This document shows, in pieces, positions 35,695 through 47,900 of a stretch of 64,000 bases of DNA (positions within the stretch are counted from its first letter, which is position 1; the number at the start of each line of letters is the position of its first letter). Origin of the DNA: Aplidium turbinatum (lineage: Eukaryota > Chordata > Ascidiacea > Aplousobranchia > Polyclinidae); the NCBI GenBank assembly GCA_918807975.1, contig OU964930.1:16734372-16798371 (forward strand), written 5' to 3'. The position numbers and the translations under genes were made by a program. The notes beneath the pieces were generated by a model, which was not told the origin of the DNA, searched no databases, and worked only from the letters and a program-made list of their open reading frames with translations.

Positions 35695-35778
35695 CAGGCA
35701 GCAAAATCTGTCATTTTTACATTGATTCAACGTCTGCAGACGTTAAATCAACGTAAAAATGACAGATTTTTTGTCTGG
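35695..35778. mobile_element. Palindromic mini-MITE (CAGACAACAAAATC family)
   Basis: AATCTGTCATTTTTAC and GTAAAAATGACAGATT form the arms around ACGTCTGCAGACGT. The intact hAT copy near 28376 lacks it, so it was inserted after the copies diverged. Relatives: 50174-50260, 55111-55213, 61809-61874. Confidence 0.8.
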
Positions 35779-35987
35779 GGTGGGATTGTAGCATCGCTAC
35801 TAGTTCTAGTGATTATTATTTATCGCGAAATTGTTGCGGTTTGCATTTAAAAATGTTTTCCTGCTGCCGATCGCTAGTTCATCTATTGTTTTATGTATCA
35901 ATGCAGCATAAAAAGTTGCTCCCATGCAGAAATATACGTGGGGCCTGGCTCCCACGCCCCCACGGCTTAGGCGCCTATGGGTACAAC

Positions 35988-38597
35988 TAAGACGGACTAT
36001 ATAGAGGCCATGACAACGTACAATGGGATTGTTAAAACTGGGGGCAGATAGTGACGTCATAGTGCCATTGTCTTCAATTAAAATTCTCTACAGATGCTTC
36101 CATTTTGCAGTACGTTTAGTTCAGGGTAGTCAGGAATTATTTTAGTTTAATGAGTACTGGTACAGTAGCCTACTTAAGTTACAACTCTAATCTTGGTAGG
36201 AATGTGATTTATCGGTGTCCTATATCAGCATCAGGATGAGATAGATCGATATTTGAAATAGAAATAGCCTACTTTGATTTGTTTTGGTATTTCAAAATAT
36301 GTTTTTTTAATCGTTTCAAAATCCAAGCAATTTCATTTGGTTGTGCGTTTGAAACGATAGTGAAAAACAGGAGAATCTCAGAACGTAGGCCTAATAAGCT
36401 GCCGGACTAAATTTGACCCAACACGTCTGACGCCTATATGAATGAGAGAGTCTCCTACAAGTCAGCAGTTCTTGAGATCACCAGCTGAGTGTATGAAACT
36501 GCCATACAAAACTACTAGACTAGGCTACTAGTTTGAGAATCTCAAATAGGCCTGTCATTTTCTGTGAGGCAGAAAACGAATAATTTACTTTTGTCTTTTC
36601 CGGAGTTTTTTTTTATCGTTTCATTTTGATTTAAAGCAAATTACATTTTTTTGGCTTCCCCTTAATCCATATTTCGGAACTTTTTGCAATAAACAGATTG
36701 AAATCATCAGTCAAGAAGTTTTCCAACCCCAGTGCTATTGCATGATAAGCTGCTTTTCCGATAGTAATACAATGATTGTTTTACGTTCATGGATGATTTG
36801 ATTCGAAACAGCATAGCCTAATTGAATTGCTGGTCGTCATTTGAGCTATTAGGGCGGAGGGTCTACCCTTGAGCAACCCAGTTATCTTACTAGTAATGAG
36901 TCAGGATGCACCGTAAGTACCCGTATTTAGAAATATGTTTGTTTCGAACAGCCTTGGTGGATAGGCTATTTAACGTCCTTATACGTCTATATTTGATTCA
37001 ATCTTATATTTGATTTGTTTTAGGTTGTGAAGCATTGTTTGTGATATATTAGTACTCTTGTAAATATGGTTAAGAAGTGCTGTATCTTTAACTACAATGG
37101 AAATTATAGTGAAGAAAATAAAGTTGCAGTGTTTAAACTGCCTAAATGCCAACCGGAACGTGATAGATAGCTTGCCAGTATCCCAAGGGATAATATTCCC
37201 GATTCAAAGGACACCTTCGTTTGTGAACGCCATTGGCCAGAAAACTATCCTACCACTATAAAGTATGGGAAAGTAAGACCTTTGTATCCACCATCTGTGT
37301 TTACCTGTGTCCCTTTGAATTTTGTTCCTTTACCACCATTTCTTCCTAGAAGTACCGTACTCAAAGGGCGTTTAGTAGAACTCGTAATCAGCCTGTTGAT
37401 GAATTACCAAGTTTTGACAAAAGTGACATTATTGTGAGCTTTGAAAATCTCCTGGCTAATGCTTTTACTGTAGTGTCCAATTTACTTTTTTAGCAGGTGA
37501 TGATGTTGTATTTCGGGCTCACCAGACGGTTGTATTTCGGGCTCACCAGACGCTTGTTTTTCAATGCAAGGAATTTATGCAAGATTCCGGCATACCCAAG
37601 TTTGTGTTAAGAATTGATGGCAATCTGACCGTTGAAGCATTTCATTCTGGAGTAAAATGCTCTATAACGTCTCTATCAGCAAGTAAATGTTCCAGATGGT
37701 TATAAATTCAAGAAGCTGTGAGATTCTTGCATTAAATGGAATTATCTCATCAACAAAGTATTCTTTTGCAACAGATGAAATCTATAAATTTTATGCCGGC
37801 TGTAGAAAAGAAATACACCGTGTAAACAATCGTTAGGTCCTTCGAATATTTGTCTTTGTCCAGAAGCTCATACAACCGACTGAGACGGGATTTCAAGTTG
37901 CACAGTACTAGAACACTTACAATTCTCAAGCTTGGGAATTAATTATCATAGACTATGTTAACGTTAGTTTATGAGCTTTTCTGGATATTTATCAATTTTT
38001 TTTCTTGAGTGTTCTCGTTAATACTACTATAAGTCGGGTTAGCATACTAGTCAAATTATATACTAAAGATGATGCGTATCAGCCTTGTCTCGATATCGAC
38101 TTATTTATAAGGCTTAGTGAATGATGCCTTACTTTTTGCACGTTAACAATTAATCTTTTAACTAAGCGAGTTGTTTTTTTAAATACTTTTTGCTAGTGAA
38201 GTTACCACTTTTTTAAATATCTCAGTGTTATCATGGCTGATCCATCGCAATTTTCAAGGTTGGTGTGGTACAATGTCAAACGAACGATTTAATTGTATTT
38301 TCCTTTTACAAGTTTGTGGTGGGCCCGTTTCATACGAGATTAAAAATATATATAAATTGTTTACAAGACGAGTAGCGTACTTGGTGATTTATTTCAACTT
38401 TCAGTAGGCTACCGTTCTGTAACAACATATTAGTTTTTTAAAGCTGCCACAGCTTTCGTTTCAGTGTTATAAATATTAGCCTAACGTACGGTTCAATGTC
38501 GGTTCAATTGAAGACAATGGCACTATGACGTCACTATCTGCCCCCAGTTTTAACAATCCCATTGTACGTTGTCATGGCCTCTATATAGTCCGTCTTG
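35988..38597 (+). mobile_element. P-like (THAP) DNA transposon
   Basis: The arms 35988 to about 36080 and about 38503 to 38597 are inverted copies starting TAAGACGGACTATATAG and CAAGACGGACTATATAG. The octamer GGTACAAC flanks it (35980-35987, 38598-38605), the size known for P elements. The inside holds a THAP-like domain. It ends about 310 bases upstream of the KMT2E start codon. Confidence 0.78.
37065..37850 (+). pseudogene. THAP-domain P-type transposase relic
   Basis: From ATG at 37065 the frame gives MVKKCCIFNYNG, then VAVFKLPK, and after an in-frame stop ASIPRDNIPDSKDTFVCERHW, which is the THAP zinc finger pattern ending C-x2-H. A proline-rich stretch follows. Farther on (about 37560-37850) fragments in shifted frames read FVLRIDGNLTVEAFHSG and KYSFATDEIYKFYAG. 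The finger is broken and the catalytic core largely unrecognisable. Confidence 0.65.
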
Positions 38598-38605
38598 GGT
38601 ACAAC

Positions 38606-38908
38606 CCTTCATTTTCTTTGAATTCCAACACTTTATTGGAAAGCTTAGTTTGTGACTGTTTATGTTATTTAAAAATTGTTTGAATTATATAGAGATAAAA
38701 ATCGATATAAGAGATTGATGTAGGAATTTGATTGAATGTAGTATAGAACTGTAACCGTTCAGAATGCTGTACGTGTTAGAGTTCTGGTAATGTATTGTGT
38801 AGAGTTTCATATTTCTGCAACTTTGCCAATCTTTTGTGATGGATTCAAGCTGGCATTATTGGAGTTTGTTACAACCAGTTTTAAACTTAACGGAGTGGAA
38901 CGTCTGCA
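38606..38908 (+). promoter_or_regulatory. Probable 5' UTR and promoter of the KMT2E-like gene
   Basis: This is the only sequence between the P-like element and the start codon. An in-frame TAA at 38888-38890 bars upstream extension of the coding frame. I see no TATA box I trust. The transcription start is not visible from sequence; it could lie inside or upstream of the transposon. Confidence 0.45.
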
Positions 38909-41900
38909 ATGACTACCGAGCTGGCTTCAGCTACAGAGTTAAGGAGAGGATTATATGTGAAAATGGCAGTTGGTTCTAAGTAAGTTTTTTTGTTTTTCAT
39001 TGTGGTTAAAAATCTGATTAATTCATTTCCACTTGTTTAAAATCAACAGTAAGTCAAAATTACCTTGCAAAAATTATATAATTAGATTGCAATTTTTTTT
39101 TCGTCTTTTTTTAATTAAATACTATTGAAATGGTGTTGAGTTTTTTTCTGTTCATGATATATCAAAAAATTTTCAACTAAAAAGGGTACGGTACGGTACT
39201 CTCACTTTTTGTATTTCTCTAAAACAGTACCGGTACGCGGTACCGTACATGTAAACAAACTCTGTTTACCGGTGCCCTCAGTTTTTATATTTCTCTAAAA
39301 CAGTACATGTAAACAAACTCTGCTTACCGGTACCGTATTTTCTTGAATATAAGCTGCCCTCGAATAGTTTCCATTTTTCAGAATTTTATTGTTACTTAAT
39401 CCAGGCCTCGAAATTCGTTTTTGTTGATGGCGGACAATTGTGTCTGGTCTGAGCAGCTATCTCAGCGGACAAATTAAGTTTCACGGCGGACCTGGGTTTT
39501 TTTTTCGCTGAGACTTTTCGGTCATTTGTCCGAAATGACTTGAAAAAATTCGATTATTTTTATTTATTCCGGTCATTTTTTCTAATGAAAATATTTCCTT
39601 TCAAGTAGCTGATACAAATCAAAATTTGCAATTTCTTTTTTGGACATTTTGACCGAATTTACTATATATTTTTTTGGACACTTTGACTGAATTGATTATA
39701 TTTTTTTTGGACATTTTGCTAAAAAAATCGGTCAATGACCGAGAAAAAAAAACCCAGCGGCGGACACACCAGTTTTAGCGTCTATCGTCATGCTTAATCA
39801 CTTTATTTTGATAATTCTTCGCCATTTGAGAACAATAGTTAGTGGTTACGGTTTAGAAGGTTTTTTAAAATTTCAGCAAAGCCACTCTGAAAGTGGGTTT
39901 TTTTTTTCGGTCATTTGTCGGTCATTGACCGATTTTTTAACAAAATGTCCGAAAAAAATACAGTCAATTTGGTCAAAATGTCCGAAAAAATATGTAGTCC
40001 ACCCGCGCAAATCGATTTCAGTGATTGCAAAGAAGTTTCTTGCGCCACTCTACGATTTTTTGTCAATCGGAAATACAAGACAAAGACTTAGTGTTTGAAC
40101 GTTGATCCAATGTCTTATTATAATATATGTGATAACGCAAATACAGAAGTAACATTTCCCAAACGTGACTGACGTGGTGCTTTCAAGTGTGACGCAATGT
40201 TGCGTTGCCTTGGAAAGGTCAACCGCTTGGTAGAGATTGATCGGTCCGTTCTGTCAATCGGGATATTTTGTCAGCATGTTGCATATATTATCAATTTTTG
40301 AGCTGGTGGTCAACCCTTTCGAAATGTTATTGACCAGACCTTGATAAACAACGAAGTACGGTATCCCTTTGTACGTTGATCCAATGTCCCATTGCTTGTG
40401 ATAAACGCAAACATGAAAGTAACACACTCAAAGAGTTCAACTTTCTAGAAATACCGGTACCACTGTGTTTTCAAATCTTTCCTTCGAGTCGTGGAAAAGA
40501 TTGATCTGTCAGTCGGGAAGTTATCCCAGCATATTGCATAATGTTGTTAACTTTGGAGCTGGTGATAACCTCTGTGAAATGTTTGACTCCACATCGATAG
40601 ATGATGATTTTGTGTGATGGTTTTTGCAACGTCGTACTCGACTTCATTAAAAATTTTAAATTTGAAGTAATGTGTAATTGCGAACCAGGTGACAATTGAC
40701 GTCATAACCATAACGCAACTTTACTCAATTAAAATAGTCTTTGATTAAGCTTAGTGTCTTGTTTATATTGACACCTAGGTCGCAAACCGAATTTATCACA
40801 ATCGCTGCTTGAAACGATTAGTTTTACGCATGCAGTACGTAGTACCTAGTTGTAAAAATTTTGATATCGTTAGCTCATAATTGGAACAGTTGGAAAACAA
40901 GCCTATTCATTTTCTTTTCGTGAGAGTGAATAACAACGATCAGAGACAGTTAAGTTATCGAATAAAAACGCAAAAAATCATGATCTCAAGCAGAGTGAAA
41001 ACCCGCCATCAGTTTTATTAACTTCGTTTCGCTCGTTTTGCCAATTACTTACCTTCAAAGCGTTAACAACGGCGAAGTGTTTTCTCTTTTGTTTGGTTTG
41101 GGCTTCATTTGGTTCGGGCTTCATAAAGATGGTTCGGGCTTCATCTTTGCACCATCCAAACTTCAATAATTTCACATTTGTTTGGTGTCAGTCTCATGGG
41201 AGTTAATTATCAACTAGTATAGATTAATGATATGCAAAATGGTAGTTCTGTGACTATTGGTTTGGGAGATAGCGGACATCAAAAATTAATAAAAAATTTT
41301 CAAATGTAAAAAATTTCAATTTTTGAAAGGTTCTATATCTAAAACCAATTGGAAATTAGCAATTTTGGTGGTAGATATGAAAACTAGGGCTGCTGCTTAA
41401 TCAGAATACCAAATTTCAGCTTTGTAAATGCTTTAGATTAAAAGTTATGAAGACCCAAACATGGAGGAAAATTTACATGCGAACGCATTTTGAGGGACCT
41501 TGGTGACTTTGAAGGGCTATAATTTCTAAACGTCTTAACTCTTGAGATAATGAGCTGAAATTTTTTTTGTGTTCATTATACATCAATATGAAACTTAGTG
41601 TAAATTTCAAGAAAATCTAAGAGGGTCGAGCTTGCACATCCTGTTGAGTTGACATAAAATGACCCATTTGTTTATTATGTGCAGCTTTCAAAGTCGGTAG
41701 CAACCTTAAAAATGCTTTTGATTGCCCTAAAAATTTGACAGGATTATTTTTTCAGGTATTGACACGATACAAGAGGGTGCCCCATTGAATTAAAAAAAAA
41801 ACAATTTATGAATCACCCTATTGTTCGTGCTATGCAATGACGATTTGTATCGCTAGTTCTTGTGTTATTTCTCAGCGGACAAATACGGTATGACCGATCT

Positions 41901-44900
41901 AAATGGTATTTCCCGCGGACATCACATGCCGTGAATTTCGAGGCCTGCTAATCAACACTACTGGTATAATACTGGTTTTGTTTGCTTCACAGATGCGACA
42001 ATAATTGCAGCTGTCGGATTAGCGGTTTTCTAAAAAGAGACATTAAAATTGCAGCTGACTTACTGTTTTCGTTTTCTTGTTATTATACTTATGGTAGATA
42101 AACTCAAATGCCCACTGAGCACCAATTAGAAGACAAAAGTGTTCATATAAAAAAGAATAGAAGCCGCACAAAACGTTCAAAAATGAAAAAAATAGTAGCT
42201 GCGGTTTCTATTTAAGAAAATACGGCATGCAAAATTGTCTCAATGTAATATCATTCACTCTGAGTCCATGTTTTGTCTTGTTCACAATAAGTTTGTCTTT
42301 CCTTGTTCATTTTGTGTTGAATTCATTTGTCACGTGTTCCTAGGTGTTGGGAAAGTCCCCAGATTGAAGTGCTTTAAGTTTTCTTCAATTTGTTGTCTGG
42401 CGTAGAAACGATGCAAAATGATACATTTTAGCTGCCTGGGTAGTATTATCCAGCCTGGCAAAAGCTTCAAGCAAATGGCAAGTGCCCTTATGTCGAACTC
42501 TAATTGTCAATAGTTCTTGTCAGATTACAGAAAGGACTTGGTCTAAATTTTATATCAATTATGATAGGCTAGCCTATTTGGAGAGTTTGAGCAAACCCTT
42601 TAAGTTTTCAGAAACCTCAATTACAATGTTGGTTTCTTCTCGTTATACCACAGTCCCCTATCATTGTGACCTTTTAATTCTAGACATGATGACGCAACAA
42701 TGCAGTTGAGATCATCAAATTTTAAGTTCCTTTTTGTTAGGTTGTCCTTCACAGTTTACTGTATCTTCTCATGTTTTCTTCGGTCTTCCTTTATCCCTTC
42801 ACTTCTTCATTCTAAACTCGCTGTCACAATCAAGGTGCAAATGCCTCGCGATCGCTTGCTTTGTTACTTCAACGAATGTGCTATTTTCATTGTGGAATTC
42901 TGGTGCGTTGTGTTATTGTCGGTTATGACCTGAAGTAACCTCTGATGACGAAATCTGTATTATGTAACGTGTTTTCTGGAATCATTTTCCCTACGTGACC
43001 TTCTATAAGCTTCTGCTTGTTGACATTTAAATGCTACGTGACCGAACGATGGTTCTTTATGATGTAATCTTCTCGAAGTTATTGGACTGAACAGCCAACT
43101 ATAAATAGTGGTGTAGTTTGTGTAATGTTTATTCTGAGATTATTATTATGGTGATTGTTACGAGTTGATTATGAGAGTTGTGCTATGAGTTGTGAATTGG
43201 TATAGTTGATGCAGAAATTAGAGTTATTTGAGAAGCCGTTCGTTGGAGTCCTTCAAGCGTTTTTATATATCATTTCACCAGTAGAACTATCCGTGAATTT
43301 AATTGACTGCTTTTCGGTTTGACCCATTAAACTACGTCATTGAATCTTTCCAAGTCTTTTTCCTGGTAAGAGATAGAAAGAAATCGTGACATTCTGGGGG
43401 CTCGTCCGGGAATTTAACCGAAAAACCGAATAATACCGAAGATTTATTGAATAATAAATTAATGTCAAAATGGCGGATACTGTCAAACATGAGATGATTG
43501 AAGACTTAGGGAGCATGGCTGAACGAATGGGGCTGACTGGTAATGAGAAGTCTCAGTTTGTGATGGAAGAGTATCACAAGATAATGGACCAAAAAGCTCA
43601 GCGAGAAGCTGACGAAAGAGAAGATAGAAGAGCTGCTCGTGAAATAAGGAAAGCAGAACTTGAAGCTGAAGAAAAGCGAGCACAATTTGAAGCTGAGGAA
43701 AAGCGAGCACAATTTGAAGCTGAGGAAAAGCGAGCACAACTTGAAGCTGAGGAAAAGCGAGCACAACTTGAAGCTGAAGCAGAGGAGAAGCGGGCGCAGC
43801 GCGAAGCAGAGGAGAAGCGGGCGCAGCGCGAAGCTGAAGCTGAAGAAAAACAAGCTCAACGAGAAGCTGAAGAGAAACAAGCTCAACGAGAAGCTGAAGA
43901 GAAACAAGCGCAGCGCGAAGCAGAAGCTGAAGAAAGAAGAGCGCAATATGAATTGGAAAAGTTAAAACTTGAATTAGAAAGACAAAAGCTGGACATTGGT
44001 GAGCGATCTAATTCTACTAATGATAATGCTCGAGATGTTATTATGGCGCAAGTTAGACGTCCAGATTTGCCATCATTTGTTGAAGAAAAAGATGAGTTGG
44101 ATAGTTATTTATTAAGATTTGAAAGATATGCTACAATAGCCAAATTGGAGAAGTCGACGTGGGCTACCCAGCTAAGCATGTTATTATCGGGACAAGCTCT
44201 TGATGTATATTCAAGACTTTCGCAAGAAGAAGCCATGAACTACGACAGATTGAAGTTAGCTCTGTTAAAGCGATACAATTTTACCGAGCATGGATACCGT
44301 CAAAGATTCCGTGAGGCAAAGCCTGAACGACACGAAAGTCCAGGTCAATTTATTGAACGTTTAAGAAACCTTTTGTTAAAGTGGTTTGAGCTTTCGGGGG
44401 CCGATCAATCATTGGACGGATTGGCAAACCTTATAGTTAAGGAACAATTCACAGATTCATGTTCAAAAGATCTGTCTGTTTATCTAATGGAGAGAAGTCC
44501 AAAGAATCTAGAAGAAATAGCCAGTGTGGCAGAACAGTACTTAGTTGCTCATGATGAGAAGTTGTCGACTGAAGAAACGTTGTCATGCGATAATGACGAG
44601 GAGCAAACAAATAATTCTAAAGGAGGTGCTGTTCCAAGAGAAGTACGTTGTTTTAATTGTAATGGCTTAGGTCACAAGTCTGTTAACTGCCGGAAGAAGA
44701 CTAACAGAAATCATCAGGAATCGAGGAAGTGGTGCAATCGTTGCAATAGGCAAGGACACGAAGCGAAGGAATGCAAGGACAAGTCGTTGTCCCGATCCAA
44801 TCAGTCTAGAAAAGATGAAGACACGGACGTTTATCGATGCGGTTGTGCGTTAATGATTCCTAAACCCAAGCTTGACGAGGAGAATCCGGATGAAGATGTT

Positions 44901-47900
44901 TGCGGAAAAATAATACCTGAAGATCACCTGCCAGTAGTGGATGGAAAAGTTGGAGACAAAAAGGTAAAAGTTTTACGTGATTCTGGTTCTACTGGTATAA
45001 TAGTGAGGAGAGATTTGGTTAAAGACAGTCAATTAACGGGAAAAACTGGCCATGTGACAAAAATAGATACCACTTCAATCCAAGGACCGTTAGCGATGAT
45101 ATCTATCGAAACTCCGTATTGTAGTGGGACTGTGAAAGCGTTATGTTTACAAAACTCTTTAGTTGATCTGATAATCGGAAATGTTTTTGAGAGAGATTCT
45201 GAAGTTACTTGTTATTCTTGTGGCAAGAATGGTCACTTTGCTCGAGATTGTTCTGCAGATAATCAGCAACGATCTCACGATGACGGATATTACGAGCGCG
45301 AAGAACCGAGGAGAAGAGGCAGGCAACGACCATTTGGAGTTTGCTATAGATGCGGTAGACGCGGACACTTCGCCAGGGAATGCGTTGCTAACGGCGGACA
45401 TTCAGAAAACAGACGTTGCCGTGACAACCATTGCTACCGATGTGGAGAGATTGGACACATAGCCAGGAGCTGCCCTTTTGATGAAAAGGCTTGCTATAAT
45501 TGTCATAAAGAAGGTCATCTCGCCAAGGACTGTCCGGAGAGGAGATGTTTCCGATGTAGGAAGATGGGTCATCTCGCTCGCCGATGCACTGAAGATGTTG
45601 AGGACGTTGAAAACTTTCACAGAAAACGTGACTATTGTTTTGAGAAAAGCTATCGTTGGTAGATCATGCAACGATAGACTTATGAGAACTGATTATTGAG
45701 TAATTAATTGTTTTATGGTGTGTTTTGTATTGATTGTGTTGTTATATTGTTTGCAACAATATTCTAAGGGGGGGCGTATGTCACAATCAAGGTGCAAATG
45801 CCTCGCGATCGCTTGCTTTGTTACTTCAACGAATGTGCTATTTTCATTGTGGAATTCTGGTGCGTTGTGTTATTGTCGGTTATGACCTGAAGTAACCTCT
45901 GATGACGAAATCTGTATTATGTAACGTGTTTTCTGGAATCATTTTCCCTACGTGACCTTCTATAAGCTTCTGCTTGTTGACATTTAAATGCTACGTGACC
46001 GAACGATGGTTCTTTATGATGTAATCTTCTCGAAGTTATTGGACTGAACAGCCAACTATAAATAGTGGTGTAGTTTGTGTAATGTTTATTCTGAGATTAT
46101 TATTATGGTGATTGTTACGAGTTGATTATGAGAGTTGTGCTATGAGTTGTGAATTGGTATAGTTGATGCAGAAATTAGAGTTATTTGAGAAGCCGTTCGT
46201 TGGAGTCCTTCAAGCGTTTTTATATATCATTTCACCAGTAGAACTATCCGTGAATTTAATTGACTGCTTTTCGGTTTGACCCATTAAACTACGTCATTGA
46301 ATCTTTCCAAGTCTTTTTCCTGGTAAGAGATAGAAAGAAATCGTGACACTCGCTTTGTCAAATTATTTACTGCATTTGTTCGTCATGTCCAAACATTATC
46401 CATGCAAGTACTCCGCAATATCCTCCACATCCGTTCATTACCTCAATTCATTATGGTACCTCAAAAGTAATATAGTGAAAGAATGGACAGATGAATTGAA
46501 GATACTGACAATAGAGACAAGTGGAACGGCCACTCCAGACAACTAGTCAACTCTGATGTTTTGAGATAAAGTAACAGACTTCTTTAAAGCAAAATGGAGA
46601 CTGGACAGAGAGGCTGCAGTTGAGATTGAATTAACTGAATCTTGAAAAAGGAATGATGATTTTTTACCTTAAATTAAGACATTTCAAAGCTTTTTTTAAT
46701 AGTTTTATGCAAATAAGGTCAAACTTAGCATTCGATTTAACTCCTTCCAAATACCAAAACTTCTTTTTTTGCACCATTGGCCTAAAAAGTGATATTGATA
46801 TCTGTAAAAATATTGGTGTCAGTACATATTTACACAGACCTGTGTTTTGATTTTTAGTGTTGAAACCGACTCTAATTCATCAGTTCGCCCACAGTCAACA
46901 TTTCACAAACAAGATGGAGAAAATTGTTTTGGGCTTCCATATGAAGTAAGTGGTCTCGAATCCATTGTCAAATCATGGGGTTGTACATTACAATAGCGTA
47001 TTGAATTATTAACAGCAGCAATCACCAAAACACCTTGAGATTACATACTACAGTATTAAAACAAGCCCTCTGAATAATGGGTCCACGTCTTTCAGGCGCA
47101 GACAGTTAGGCGCTTTCAAATAAGCGCGCACACTGTGGCGTCTGGATATTTAGGTGCGGAGCACTGTAGCGCCCGTTCGTTTAGGTGCTGTTCCAAGTAA
47201 AGTCTGCAGATTGTATCAGCTCAGCTTTGACAAAACCTAGTCGGGGTCTTGACGGAAAGCTAAGTTACTCTTTACTCAAGCCTACCACCCGCTTGAATAT
47301 AGGCTATGGTATATTTTTTACTGATGTTTAGTGTAGTTATTTTTTGACTTATATAACTAAAAGTGAACTCAGTCATGTTCAGATACTTGAATAATTTATT
47401 GATAAAGCTTTCGCTGACGCAAACTTGGACTAACAACACATAAATGCCGAACACGCGCATTAAAAAACAATATATTTTTCTTTTCAATATAACTTAACAT
47501 TTTGTGTGAAAAGCATTGCCGGTTTAAGCAGCTTCACTCACAGAAGCCATGGCATCTTTTTCTATTCAATATAACATTTTGTGTGAACAGCATTGCCAGA
47601 TAACGGAATGGCCCGACTCGGTGAGTCCGATTCGGTGAGTCCGATTCGGTGAGTCCGATCCCTTAACGGGGGATTTTTTCAATTTTTTTTTTAATTATTG
47701 GTTACCGTGGCCTAATTATCATTGCCGTTTTAGGGTTAGGAGTTAGGGTTTGGGGTTAGAGGTTAGGAACTCACCGAATCAGACTCACCGAATCGGACTC
47801 ACCGAATAGTAGCAGACCCGCCAGATAAAGCAGCTTCACTCATTGAAGCCATGACTAACAACAAATAAATACACGCGTATTTACAAAACAACATATTTTT

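Larger units (their letters stand above)
32190..35979 (-). mobile_element. Internally deleted sister of the hAT at 24060-28561
   Basis: The ends CATAGGCGCCTAA and TTAGGCGCCTATG match the intact copy. The 8-bp duplication GGTACAAC lies at 32182-32189 and 35980-35987. Left 450 bases match 24060-24540 and the right 800 match about 27480-28561, including the code for the transposase N-terminus; the core is deleted. A TAGGGTG transposon (32650-35163) was inserted at the deletion point, and a small palindromic MITE at 35695-35778. Confidence 0.92.
42822..46348 (+). mobile_element. Young non-autonomous LTR element with one Gag-protease-CNBP-like frame, in KMT2E intron 1
   Basis: Two 570-base LTRs, TG...CA, look identical by eye. 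The target duplication CTCGC lies at 42817-42821 and 46349-46353. Order: 5' LTR, tRNA-Pro-type primer site (43395-43411), one long open frame (43470-45662), purine tract (45766-45774), 3' LTR. The Gag type and 5-bp duplication point to the Ty3/gypsy side. I see no reverse transcriptase, RNase H or integrase region, so mobility would depend on another element. It looks whole of its kind, with no visible break, and very young. It is in the sense orientation of the host gene. Confidence 0.95.

Noticed and set aside
43660-43940. CRISPR-like regular repeats
   Set aside because: The units are codon repeats inside a coding region of an animal retroelement, with no spacers between conserved repeats.
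43483-43965. Long minus-strand and second-frame open reading stretches across the Gag coiled coil
   Set aside because: They are shadows of the repetitive KRAQxEAEE codons; the + strand frame has clear capsid, protease and knuckle domains.
45159-45699. Extra small frames in the knuckle region
   Set aside because: They are out-of-frame shadows of the CCHC array.
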